This document shows, in pieces, positions 16,058-23,319 of a stretch of DNA of 26,060 nt. The notes beneath the pieces are model-generated. The model was not told the origin of the DNA and made no database searches. It saw only the letters and a list, made by a program, of their open reading frames with translations. Position 1 is the first letter of the stretch; each line of letters starts with the position of its first letter. The stretch comes from an uncultured Bacteroidales bacterium (GTDB lineage Bacteria > Bacteroidota > Bacteroidia > Bacteroidales > UBA932): contig ONYJ01000041.1 of assembly GCA_900322025.1 (NCBI GenBank), positions 1 through 26,060 of the forward strand, given 5' to 3'. The position numbers and the translations under genes were made by a program.

Positions 16058-17070
16058 TTCTTGATAAAGTTTTCCTTAATGTATCTATCTATTTCCATAG
16101 CCGCACTTCTGGCTTCGTGAAGGGTGTCTGGCAATGTTTTGGCGCCAGTACAGGCTCCAGCATAGAAAAGCCCTGGAAGTTTGCTTTTCTGTAGCGAAAG
16201 CATTCCGTCTTTTGCAGAGAAGAATCCATCTTCTTCTGTAGTGAGATTCAGTTGAATACCAACCTTATGACCAGCTTCGGAAGGTCTCATGCCGGCCATC
16301 AGTACCAACATATCAAGATTTACTCTTACTGGTTTACTGGATAATGTATCCTCTGCCTTTACAAGTAGCCGGTTGTCTGCTGTTTGTGCCACTTCGCTAA
16401 CTCGGCCTCTTATAAATCTAATACCACTTTTTTGGGCTTTTAGGTACAGATCTTCGTAGTGTCTTCCGAACATTCTCAAATCCATATAGAAGCAGTACAC
16501 ATCAGCATCGGGATATAGCTCTTTAACTTCGCAGGCCTGCTTTACGGCTGTAGCGCAGCAAACTTTGGAACAGGCCGGATTGCCGGCTTTTTCATCTCTT
16601 GAGCCAACGCAATGTACAAATCCAATGGCCCGAGGAGCAGGAGATATGCTTTGCTGCTGCTTGAACATTTGTTCAAGATCTTGATTAGTAATTACATGTT
16701 CATATATACCATACCCGTATTCTTCTTTTTTTGCAGCTGGAAATATATCAAATCCGCTTGCCATTAGAACAGCATCGGCCAATACGGTTATTCCGTTAGA
16801 GAGTATGGCATTAAACGATTTATCCAATATATTGATTGCCTGAATGTCGGTTTCCGTAAAACACTTTACATTAGATATATTATCAAGAAGCGAGTCTAAC
16901 ACTTCTTGAGCGGGCAAACCATCCGGAAATAAGCGATCCCATTTAGCAAGATGTCCTCCGAGCTGTTTCTCTCTCTCTATCAGAATTATATTATATCCGA
17001 GTCTTTCGAGATTTGCTGCAGCTTCTAAACCTGCAGCACCACCGCCAATTACAAGTATATTATTCTTCAT
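16054..17070 (-). CDS. Short HdrA-like FAD protein (QmoA-like)
   Basis: A 338-residue flavoprotein. The Rossmann motif GGGAAG spans 9-14 with acid E32 after beta-2. An HdrA-specific iron-sulfur region follows: FVHCVGSRDE with C154, then C167, C171 and C172 in ACSKVCCATAVKQ. The HdrA/QmoA block YMDLRMFGRHYE lies near 195-206, and GLFYAGACTGAKTLPDT near the C-terminus places the flavin. Full HdrA is about 650 residues and has extra ferredoxin domains; these are absent, so it resembles QmoA or short HdrA proteins. It should accept electrons from or give them to the two HdrC-like proteins flanking it in the operon. It starts 14 bases after the HdrB-like stop. Confidence 0.85.
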   Translation of the reverse strand: MKNNILVIGGGAAGLEAAANLERLGYNIILIEREKQLGGHLAKWDRLFPDGLPAQEVLDSLLDNISNVKCFTETDIQAINILDKSFNAILSNGITVLADAVLMASGFDIFPAAKKEEYGYGIYEHVITNQDLEQMFKQQQSISPAPRAIGFVHCVGSRDEKAGNPACSKVCCATAVKQACEVKELYPDADVYCFYMDLRMFGRHYEDLYLKAQKSGIRFIRGRVSEVAQTADNRLLVKAEDTLSSKPVRVNLDMLVLMAGMRPSEAGHKVGIQLNLTTEEDGFFSAKDGMLSLQKSKLPGLFYAGACTGAKTLPDTLHEARSAAMEIDRYIKENFIKK

Positions 17071-17084
17071 TTTATGTTAATGGG

Positions 17085-18149
17085 TTATTTTAGACAATGT
17101 GGTTTTTTAGGTTCTCCTATAACTTTACCGTTTTTTCCTAAGTATTTTGTAGAGGAATCATATTCGATACCCATTTTATCCAGAAGTGGCTCTACGCTAA
17201 CCTGATGTGTTTGCAAGCCAAGATCCCATGGGTCGTAGCCCATTACAAGGCCGGCAACTTCTTCGTATGTGAACACAGGTATTCCGTGGCCGTCTTGCCC
17301 ATATGTTTTGCCCTGAGTTTCTGCAATTACATATTGCCATCTGTCTAAAAAATAAGGACAACCGGGGCAGTTAGTTATAATCATATCGGGCTTGAAAGGC
17401 TCCATGCTTTCAAATTTCTTGTGGGTATTGGAAACTGAGTAACTTCTGTTCCCCTTTATTAGATATTGTCTGAATCCGAAACCGCAGCAATGTCTTCTTT
17501 CTGGGTAATCTATAATTTGTCCACCCCACGCCTCTACCATACCTACCAAAACATACGGATATTCAGCTCCTCCTACTCCTTTAGAAGGGAACATTTTTGA
17601 ATAGTGACATCCGATATGCTCCACAACTCTAAGTTGTCGGCCGGTTTGTTTGTTTATAAGTTTGTATTTGCTTTTGGCTGCAATCTGCATTCTGTATTTG
17701 AAGATCAGATCACTGGCATGAACCAGATACTTTGGTTTTGCAAACTCCAATTGGCAGGTTTTCCAGAGATTATCGGCTATTTTTTCTTGCAGTTCAGGAA
17801 ACTCTCTCCATGTTTCAAGAGTTTCGCAGTACAGACCGAATGATGTTATGCAAGAGCATACATAGTTTTCGTAACCGTATTTTTTCATCAGGGCAAACTG
17901 CCTGGCTATTATTGTCATAACGGTTTCGTGCGGAATGGTATCTGAGTGATATGCTATGCCTCCGCAGGTTGTATGATGCTCGGTTTCAAATATATCTTTG
18001 CCTAATTGTTTTTTCGTGATGTTCAGGAAAGTTGCCTCCGATGCCGGAAAGAAGGATTGTCTGATGCAACTTCTAACATAAAAATAATGGTCTTCCGGTA
18101 TTTCTTTCTGGTAATCAGCCCAGATTTTTTTCTTGCCTTCGTAAATCAT
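17085..18149 (-). CDS. HdrB-like CCG-domain protein
   Basis: A 354-residue cytosolic protein, longer than typical HdrB (about 290-300). The C-terminal CCG motif is complete: C181 (IGCH), C221-C222 (HCCGFGF), C261 and C264 (NCPGC). The N-terminal motif is recognisable but altered: C28, then C62 preceded by Thr where a CC pair is expected, then C98 and C100 as CSC instead of CxxC. In methanogen HdrB each motif holds a noncubane [4Fe-4S] cluster that splits the heterodisulfide, so one of the two sites here is probably different or lost. Its start is 3 bases after the HdrC-like stop. The C-terminal 50 residues have no motif I recognise. It is not a coenzyme B/M enzyme in the methanogen sense. Confidence 0.84.
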   Translation of the reverse strand: MIYEGKKKIWADYQKEIPEDHYFYVRSCIRQSFFPASEATFLNITKKQLGKDIFETEHHTTCGGIAYHSDTIPHETVMTIIARQFALMKKYGYENYVCSCITSFGLYCETLETWREFPELQEKIADNLWKTCQLEFAKPKYLVHASDLIFKYRMQIAAKSKYKLINKQTGRQLRVVEHIGCHYSKMFPSKGVGGAEYPYVLVGMVEAWGGQIIDYPERRHCCGFGFRQYLIKGNRSYSVSNTHKKFESMEPFKPDMIITNCPGCPYFLDRWQYVIAETQGKTYGQDGHGIPVFTYEEVAGLVMGYDPWDLGLQTHQVSVEPLLDKMGIEYDSSTKYLGKNGKVIGEPKKPHCLK

Positions 18150-18152
18150 AAA

Positions 18153-18848
18153 TTAGTGATTGAAATGTTTGGTACTACATTCTGTATAAAGTTTCTGGCA
18201 ATATTCTTCTTCAGATAATCCGAGCTCGGCTGCCTTTTTTTCTCCAGCCATCCGAACAGCCTCCAATCGCTCTGTGGCACCTGTTATATCGTAGATTCTT
18301 TTGAGCTCATCCAAATCTTTCTGAGGTATTTTTCTCATAGCTCCGGTTCCTTCTTTATCTAAATTTGCCCCCAATCTGTCGAAGACATCGTCTATATTTT
18401 CTGATACCCATTCCCAAACTAAACCTGCCTCTTTATGGCCTGCATAGTCAAAATGTCTTGGATATACACAGTATCCATAGTTTAATACATTGTGATTCAA
18501 ATCTTTGCAAAGAAGATACATTTGTCTTCCTTTTTCAGATTCCATAAAGAAGCCTGTTTGTATAGAGAGATTTCTTAGTGCCATGATAATCAGTCCGGCG
18601 GCATTCTTTCTCGGGCATCGTGTTACACAGCTCATACATTCTCCGCAATACCAGATAGTATCGCCTTTCAGTAATTCTTCTATCTGTGCATCGTCTTTAT
18701 GCTGAACAATATCTACAATTCTTCTTGGATCGTATTTGTAAAATTCGGCAGCGGGACAAATTGCTGTGCACGTGCCACAATTGATACAGGCATTGAGGCC
18801 TTCTCTTAGCCTGTAGTCTTTTATGAGTTGATCGTAGAGTTTTCCCAT
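18153..18848 (-). CDS. HdrC-like 4Fe-4S dicluster protein
   Basis: A 231-residue soluble ferredoxin-like subunit. The first cluster motif is C21-C24-C27-C31 (CINCGTCTAIC) and the second is C68-C71-C74-C78 (CGECMSCVTRC), the normal HdrC layout, followed by a helical segment LIIMALRNLSIQTG seen in HdrC proteins. Residues 105-231 are an extra, mostly helical, charged C-terminal region without Cys clusters. It starts 2 bases after the MarR stop and is followed 3 bases later by HdrB-like. It should pass electrons between the HdrA-like and HdrB-like subunits. Confidence 0.85.
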   Translation of the reverse strand: MGKLYDQLIKDYRLREGLNACINCGTCTAICPAAEFYKYDPRRIVDIVQHKDDAQIEELLKGDTIWYCGECMSCVTRCPRKNAAGLIIMALRNLSIQTGFFMESEKGRQMYLLCKDLNHNVLNYGYCVYPRHFDYAGHKEAGLVWEWVSENIDDVFDRLGANLDKEGTGAMRKIPQKDLDELKRIYDITGATERLEAVRMAGEKKAAELGLSEEEYCQKLYTECSTKHFNH

Positions 18849-18850
18849 GA

Positions 18851-19330
18851 TTATTGTTTTTTCTTGGTAGGATACTTGGCTGCAAGTGCCATAAGGTCTA
18901 TATCGTTGCTCATGTTTTCTGCCATCTTGCTCAAGACAGAGATAAACTTGTGCATATCCTCTCTTGGTATGCCTTTGATTATATGATCAACAGCATCCAT
19001 CGCCAATCTTGTAACCTTACCTTGAATGGATTTTGCATATTCTGTAACCTCAATCAGATTTTGTCTTCTATCTTTTGGGTTGCTAACTCTTCTCACAAGC
19101 TTTCTCTCTTCTAAACCATCTACCAGTTTGACTACCGAATTTTTATCTTTAAGGAGATAATCTGCTATTTGTTGCTGGGTAAGCACCCCCTCATCCCATA
19201 GGGTGTCCATTACAAGGAATTGTTCTGGCGTGATATTAAACCCTTGACTCTCAAAAATTCCTGCTACATATTGCTTGAAGCGATTGTGTACCAAGTTGAG
19301 AAACATTCCTACTTGTTTGTTAAGTATCAT
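18851..19330 (-). CDS. MarR-family transcriptional regulator
   Basis: A 159-residue winged-helix regulator. The helix-turn-helix is in LTQQQIADYLLKDKNSVVKLVDGLEE, and the wing has the family signature NPKDRRQNLIEVTE. Long N- and C-terminal helices should form the dimer. It contains no Cys, so it cannot sense oxidants by Cys chemistry as OhrR does. I chose the ATG at 19330 because the alternative start at 19381 lies within the candidate -7 element and adds 17 residues without similarity. It is the first gene of the Hdr-like/cysteate synthase operon, separated by only 2 bases from the next gene, and probably autoregulates it; the ligand is unknown. Confidence 0.87.
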   Translation of the reverse strand: MILNKQVGMFLNLVHNRFKQYVAGIFESQGFNITPEQFLVMDTLWDEGVLTQQQIADYLLKDKNSVVKLVDGLEERKLVRRVSNPKDRRQNLIEVTEYAKSIQGKVTRLAMDAVDHIIKGIPREDMHKFISVLSKMAENMSNDIDLMALAAKYPTKKKQ

Positions 19331-19378
19331 ATAATAAAAATGTTTATAGTATGATAGTTTACTTTTTTTATGCGAATG

Positions 19379-19386
19379 CAAATGTA
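19379..19386 (-). promoter_or_regulatory. Candidate -7 element for the marR-hdr-like operon
   Basis: The minus strand reads TACATTTG, a match to TAnnTTTG, about 48 bases upstream of the chosen MarR ATG. The -33 region shows no clear TTTG. It lies in the 78-base gap after the CaCA antiporter stop. Confidence 0.42.
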
Positions 19387-19408
19387 AAAAAAATCTTGAT
19401 ATTAGATT

Positions 19409-20389
19409 CTACCTGACAGAAAGATTCACGATAATATATAGAGTGTAAAAGGCTAAGAGCAGGGCTCCCTCAAACCGGCGAATTTTGAAACCGGTTCTGG
19501 CTGTCAGTAATAGTAATAAAGTAGCAACAGTAAGGAATATAAAGTGGATGTGGTTAATGTTTTCAAGCGGCATAGGAGTAATTACTCCGCATCCGCCAAG
19601 AATCAGGAATACATTAAAGATATTGCTTCCTACAACATTGCCGAGTGCAAGCCCCACTTTCTTTCTTAAAGCAGCCACTACGCTCGTAGCCAGCTCTGGA
19701 AGGCTGGTTCCTATGGCTACTATGGTGGAGCCTATTACAACATCGGAAACTCCGGCATTCTTAGCTATTATGGTGGCATTGTTTACAAGCAGGTTACCTC
19801 CCCATATAAGACCGGAAAGGCCTCCTACAAGCATGAGCAGGGCTAACCAGAAATTGAATTTTTGCCTGTTTTCCTTTTTAGTTTCGTTAGCTTCTTCCTT
19901 ACGCTTTGCACTCGATATGGAATATACCATAAACACAACGAAAAATAGCATGAGTAGCATACCATCGCTTCTGCTTATAAGATTGTCAGACATATCATCG
20001 TCTATAGTCATGGAACCTATCTGCATATCGAATGATACAATCAATAATACAATTGTAGATAGAAAAACGAATATCAAATCTCTGTTGACATTCTCTTTTG
20101 AAACAGACAGTGGGTATAAAAGTGAGCTTAGACCTATTATAAGCAGAATGTTGCAAATGTTAGAACCTATGACATTTCCTATAGCCATTCCGGCGCTTCC
20201 CTTAAAGGCTCCCAAGTAACTGACAACCATTTCTGGAGCAGATGTGCCTATGGCCACAACCGTCATACCTATAACCATATCAGATATGCCGAATTTAGAG
20301 GCAATTCTAGAAGAACCTTCTACCATAAAATGTGCACCTGTACTAACAACAGCAAGACCGAGAATTAAGAGTAAAATAGGTATAGTCAT
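19409..20389 (-). CDS. Calcium/sodium antiporter, CaCA family (YrbG-like)
   Basis: A 326-residue inner-membrane protein of two homologous halves, each with about five helices. The alpha-1 repeat has AIGTSAPEMVVS at 47-58 and GNVIGSN at 71-77; the alpha-2 repeat has AIGTSLPELATS and GNVVGSN in the second half. The conserved Glu in each repeat coordinates the cation. A charged cytoplasmic loop rich in Lys and Glu separates the halves. Family members exchange sodium or protons for calcium. It starts 40 bases after the C69 peptidase stop, so the two may be co-transcribed. The stop lies 78 bases before the MarR start codon. Confidence 0.92.
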   Translation of the reverse strand: MTIPILLLILGLAVVSTGAHFMVEGSSRIASKFGISDMVIGMTVVAIGTSAPEMVVSYLGAFKGSAGMAIGNVIGSNICNILLIIGLSSLLYPLSVSKENVNRDLIFVFLSTIVLLIVSFDMQIGSMTIDDDMSDNLISRSDGMLLMLFFVVFMVYSISSAKRKEEANETKKENRQKFNFWLALLMLVGGLSGLIWGGNLLVNNATIIAKNAGVSDVVIGSTIVAIGTSLPELATSVVAALRKKVGLALGNVVGSNIFNVFLILGGCGVITPMPLENINHIHFIFLTVATLLLLLTARTGFKIRRFEGALLLAFYTLYIIVNLSVR

Positions 20390-20429
20390 GTCTTTAAGGT
20401 AAAGTGCTTATATTGTTATATTCAGTTGT

Positions 20430-22073
20430 TTACATGCTGCGGGCATAAATACTCCAGAACTCTTCCCTTAGTTCTTCCCAAGTTTTCTGTTGTGCTGCAC
20501 TAATACGTTTGCAATATTCGTTGAGTAGAGCTACAGCCTCTTGCGTTTTTCCCTCCTTTATGAGTTTTACCGCTTTTTCTTCTAATTGTTTGGTATCTTC
20601 AAACAACATTGTATCGTATTCAGCAAGAGCCTTTCTTAACTGCTTTTTTGTTCTGTCCCATCCAATTGTAGCTATACGGTTTGTTTCTCTGAATCTCCAT
20701 ATTGCAGCATCTTTTCTGTAACGTTTTTGGCCGCATACATCAAAACCGGCAGGCAGGCTGGTTTGGCCGGCATATATAGGTACTCTTGGAGTTTGCGCAG
20801 GGTTGTCGAATGCAAAGTAAGCTACACCTCCAACCTCGTCTGGGAGCCAGCTTCTGAGTTTAATAATCTCTGAATAAGAGCACTGTATAACGGCAATAGT
20901 TCTGATTCTTGGGGCACTGCCCGGTTTGAGTTTATTGAGTAGTGAACGAGTATCGTTGGTCATGAAAGTGCTAATAGGACTTACGCTGTCGGATACTGTA
21001 ACCATTTCTCCCTCAGAGTTTCTAACTCTTCTTTTAACTTCTATTTTAAGATTCTTTACTTGATCTAACTCTGTGCCATCGTATGTCTCTCTGTACAGTT
21101 CGAACATTTTTTCTGTAGTAACCTTTTTTTCCGGTATGATAGAAAATGGCAATTCGTCGTCTTGCATACTCAAGCCTAAACTTGGAGCCAAGGTGTTGAA
21201 TACATAATACTCTCTGTAAGAGAAATTCTTTTTGCTGCTGGAAACCATAGGGTAGAACTTAAAAGGCGATTTACCATCCCAGAATCCAAGTTCCAAGCAT
21301 CTTTCTTTTAAGTCTGAGGCGTACATGAACTGATCTGGTTTATTAAAATCTACTACTCCTATTCGAGGAATATTGGCACTCACTCCAACATGATTATCGG
21401 GTATTCTTTGCGCCACCCATAAGGCTCCCGGCTTCTTTCCGCTTTTTCCTGTACCATATATCTCAAATAGCCATGCCTCGTGCTTGTCTATTACGGTGAG
21501 GCACTCTCCCCAATCACCGTAGCCATACTCTTCTGCAAGTCTTCCCATAAGGGCAATAGCCTGGCGTGCCGTAGAACATCTTTGTAGAGCTATCCTTTCT
21601 AATTCTTCTATCTGAAAGAGTCCTTCTTTATTAACCAGTTCTCTCTTGCCCTCTGTAGTAGTTTCTCCCATAGCAAGTTGCTTCTCATTCATACAAGGGT
21701 AGGCTACATTCAAGTATCGGAATGTTTCCTCTGTTGGTGGAGGTACAGAGCCTTTTAATGTGGTATTTCTCATATCGTAAGGCTCTTCTGTATGTAGGCG
21801 GCCCCAATAGATTTCGTCTTTGCTGCCGGGTGCAAATACTTTTCGTGGCTCTATAGTTAGCCATGTGCGATAGTTTGCATCGCAACTATGGGCAGTCATA
21901 ACACTTCCGTCTGACGAAGCCCCTTTGCCCACCACTATAGAAGTGCAACTCTCTTTTACGGGCTCATTATCAGGGAGTGTGGATAAGGCTTGTGCGGCAC
22001 TAACAGTAGGAAAAACAAAGCTTCCCACTATAAGGGAATACAGAACAACCAAGGAAAGATAAAACCTTTTCAT
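20430..22073 (-). CDS. Secreted C69-family dipeptidase
   Basis: A 547-residue exported Ntn-hydrolase-type dipeptidase (PepD family). A signal peptide spans about 1-26 (cleavage near VSA|AQA). The predicted nucleophile is C43 in ESCTSIVVGK; in this family a propeptide is removed so that this Cys becomes the N-terminus. GSVMTAHSCD follows, then later blocks such as GYGDWGECLTVID and ALWVAQRIPDNHVGVSANIPRIG. These are common in Bacteroidales that ferment peptides and probably act in the periplasm. It is divergent from lysO across a 115-base gap that holds candidate promoters for both directions. Function beyond dipeptide hydrolysis is not visible. Confidence 0.92.
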   Translation of the reverse strand: MKRFYLSLVVLYSLIVGSFVFPTVSAAQALSTLPDNEPVKESCTSIVVGKGASSDGSVMTAHSCDANYRTWLTIEPRKVFAPGSKDEIYWGRLHTEEPYDMRNTTLKGSVPPPTEETFRYLNVAYPCMNEKQLAMGETTTEGKRELVNKEGLFQIEELERIALQRCSTARQAIALMGRLAEEYGYGDWGECLTVIDKHEAWLFEIYGTGKSGKKPGALWVAQRIPDNHVGVSANIPRIGVVDFNKPDQFMYASDLKERCLELGFWDGKSPFKFYPMVSSSKKNFSYREYYVFNTLAPSLGLSMQDDELPFSIIPEKKVTTEKMFELYRETYDGTELDQVKNLKIEVKRRVRNSEGEMVTVSDSVSPISTFMTNDTRSLLNKLKPGSAPRIRTIAVIQCSYSEIIKLRSWLPDEVGGVAYFAFDNPAQTPRVPIYAGQTSLPAGFDVCGQKRYRKDAAIWRFRETNRIATIGWDRTKKQLRKALAEYDTMLFEDTKQLEEKAVKLIKEGKTQEAVALLNEYCKRISAAQQKTWEELREEFWSIYARSM

Positions 22074-22112
22074 AAAGATAAAAGCAATTATTGATAATGA
22101 TTTTTATGTTAA

Positions 22113-22147
22113 CAAAGATAAGAATCTGTTTTGAATCTAACCTCAAA
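22113..22147 (-). promoter_or_regulatory. Candidate promoter of the C69 dipeptidase gene
   Basis: On the minus strand TTTG (22147-22144), 23 bases, then TATCTTTG (22120-22113). The -7 element fits TAnnTTTG; the spacing is longer than the usual 19-21. The predicted leader is about 33 nt. Confidence 0.38.
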
Positions 22148-22181
22148 TTGTTACGTTAGGAGAGAAACAATACTATATTTG
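22148..22181 (+). promoter_or_regulatory. Candidate promoter of lysO1-lysO2
   Basis: TATATTTG at 22174-22181 is a full -7 match, with TTG at 22148-22150 23 bases upstream. The -7 element ends only 7 bases before the ATG at 22189, so transcription would begin at or very near the start codon. That points to a leaderless or nearly leaderless mRNA. Confidence 0.5.
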
Positions 22182-22188
22182 CACTAAT

Positions 22189-22530
22189 ATGTTACTTACG
22201 CTCGGCCTCATGATACTTGGTATAATTGTGGGACGATTCCTGAGAACTAAAAAAAATGCTTGGGTATCTCCTGCGGTTATGGCAACCGTGTGCATTCTTT
22301 TACTTATAATGGGTTTGAGGGTGGGCCTCAACAAAGATATTATGAGTTCTATCCGTTCAACCGGCCTAATGGCAGTAATACTGTTTATCTGTGGCACAGG
22401 GGGAGCGGTAATTCTTACTTGGCTGTTTACAAAGTATATAATAGACAGGCGTTCCAACACTCCTCATAGTAATATAGCCAAGGATACAGCAGAAGCTGGC
22501 CGGCAAGTGGGAGGTGCCAAAGGGAGGTAG
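22189..22530 (+). CDS. LysO-family lysine exporter, N-terminal part (small subunit)
   Basis: A 113-residue membrane protein corresponding to the first part of LysO (DUF340, E. coli YbjE), which exports L-lysine and toxic lysine analogues. Three helices are apparent: about 2-16, 28-43 and 56-83, with the family-like start LTLGLMILGIIVGRFLR. The last 28 residues are polar and Gly/Ala rich. In E. coli LysO is one chain of about 300 residues; here this part and the next gene add up to 320. The next gene begins 2 bases after this stop. The ATG at 22189 is kept because the first helix needs it. Confidence 0.82.
   Translation: MLLTLGLMILGIIVGRFLRTKKNAWVSPAVMATVCILLLIMGLRVGLNKDIMSSIRSTGLMAVILFICGTGGAVILTWLFTKYIIDRRSNTPHSNIAKDTAEAGRQVGGAKGR
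22521..22527 (+). promoter_or_regulatory. Strong Shine-Dalgarno for lysO2
   Basis: AGGGAGG ends 5 bases before the ATG at 22533 and lies within the last codons of the upstream gene. Such purine-rich sites are uncommon elsewhere in this window, so it may ensure equal synthesis of the two exporter halves. Confidence 0.45.
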
Positions 22531-22532
22531 GT

Positions 22533-23156
22533 ATGAAAGAGAGTGCCATAATACTCGGATGCTTTGTTGCAGGACTTGTTATAGCCCTCACCGAAATATT
22601 GCCGGAAAGTTTTTATACTCTTGATTTTGAGCGATATGCAAATTGGGTGCTCTATGCAATGCTGTTTTTTGTGGGCGTGAGCATAGGCATAGGAGATAGT
22701 GTGCTTACACTTGTTAAAAAATTACCTAAAAGCGTGTTATGGCTACCTGTTATAGCCCTTTTGGGAACATGGATAGGTTCTGTACTGGCTTTTTTGATAA
22801 TACGCATTTTAGGGTTAGAGCTGGATCTTTTTAAGGCTGTTACCATAAATTCTGCAATGGGCTACTATTCTCTTTCTGCAATTCTTACAACTCAAGCATG
22901 GGGAGCTACCATTGGCTCTGTTTGTCTTTTGACAAACCTTATCCGCGAACTGTTTACAATAGTTTCTGTCAAGTTGCTTGGAAGAGTATTCGGCAGATTT
23001 GCCTCTACCGCTGCCGGTGGAGCCACGGTAACAGACACTACGCTTCCAATAATTCTCAAAGCCGAAGGCAATGCTATTCTTCCTGCAGTTCTGTATTTTG
23101 GAATAGTGATTAACATAGTAGTTCCGTTTCTGCTTACTTTTCTGCTTGCACGATGA
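22533..23156 (+). CDS. LysO-family lysine exporter, C-terminal part (large subunit)
   Basis: A 207-residue membrane protein with about six helices, matching the C-terminal portion of LysO. Landmarks are ILGCFVAGL near the start, the helix VLYAMLFFVGVSIG, the segment INSAMGYYSLSAILT, and GGATVTDTTLPIILK with conserved Asp and Thr residues near 170. It starts 2 bases after the small-subunit stop behind a clear Shine-Dalgarno, so the two parts are translated together and presumably assemble. Split LysO genes are known in Bacteroidota. The following 163-base gap before ftcD holds no gene, no strong hairpin and no full TAnnTTTG match. Confidence 0.86.
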   Translation: MKESAIILGCFVAGLVIALTEILPESFYTLDFERYANWVLYAMLFFVGVSIGIGDSVLTLVKKLPKSVLWLPVIALLGTWIGSVLAFLIIRILGLELDLFKAVTINSAMGYYSLSAILTTQAWGATIGSVCLLTNLIRELFTIVSVKLLGRVFGRFASTAAGGATVTDTTLPIILKAEGNAILPAVLYFGIVINIVVPFLLTFLLAR

Positions 23157-23319
23157 GCATTTAAGGCTTTGGTAATCTGGATAAATTTCTCAGTTGCATT
23201 GGGAAAGGCAATCTTATTTTACTGGTTCGTGCGTTTTTTTGAGGAAGTATGGATATATTTTATACCTTTAAGGCTTCAAAAATCAGATTATAATTTTAGA
23301 AAATTCAAAAAAAGTTTAT

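Noticed and set aside
19346..19358. ATAGT-ATG-ATAGT as MarR operator
   Set aside because: It is a short direct repeat, not the inverted repeat expected for MarR, and AT-rich sequence makes it likely by chance.
19331..19381. 17-codon N-terminal extension of the MarR protein
   Set aside because: Its start codon lies inside the candidate -7 element and the extra residues do not resemble MarR N-termini.
19485..20219. 244-codon plus-strand open frame
   Set aside because: It lies wholly opposite the CaCA antiporter; both alpha repeats are clear in the minus-strand protein, so this is a shadow frame.
23192..23220. Possible terminator after lysO2
   Set aside because: TTGC/GCAA gives only a 4-bp stem with a 10-base loop; the following T stretch is interrupted.
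23160..23276. TTTAAGGCTT at 23160-23169 and again at 23267-23276
   Set aside because: A 10-base direct repeat in an AT-rich gap with no further matching flanks; too short to support an element or regulator site.
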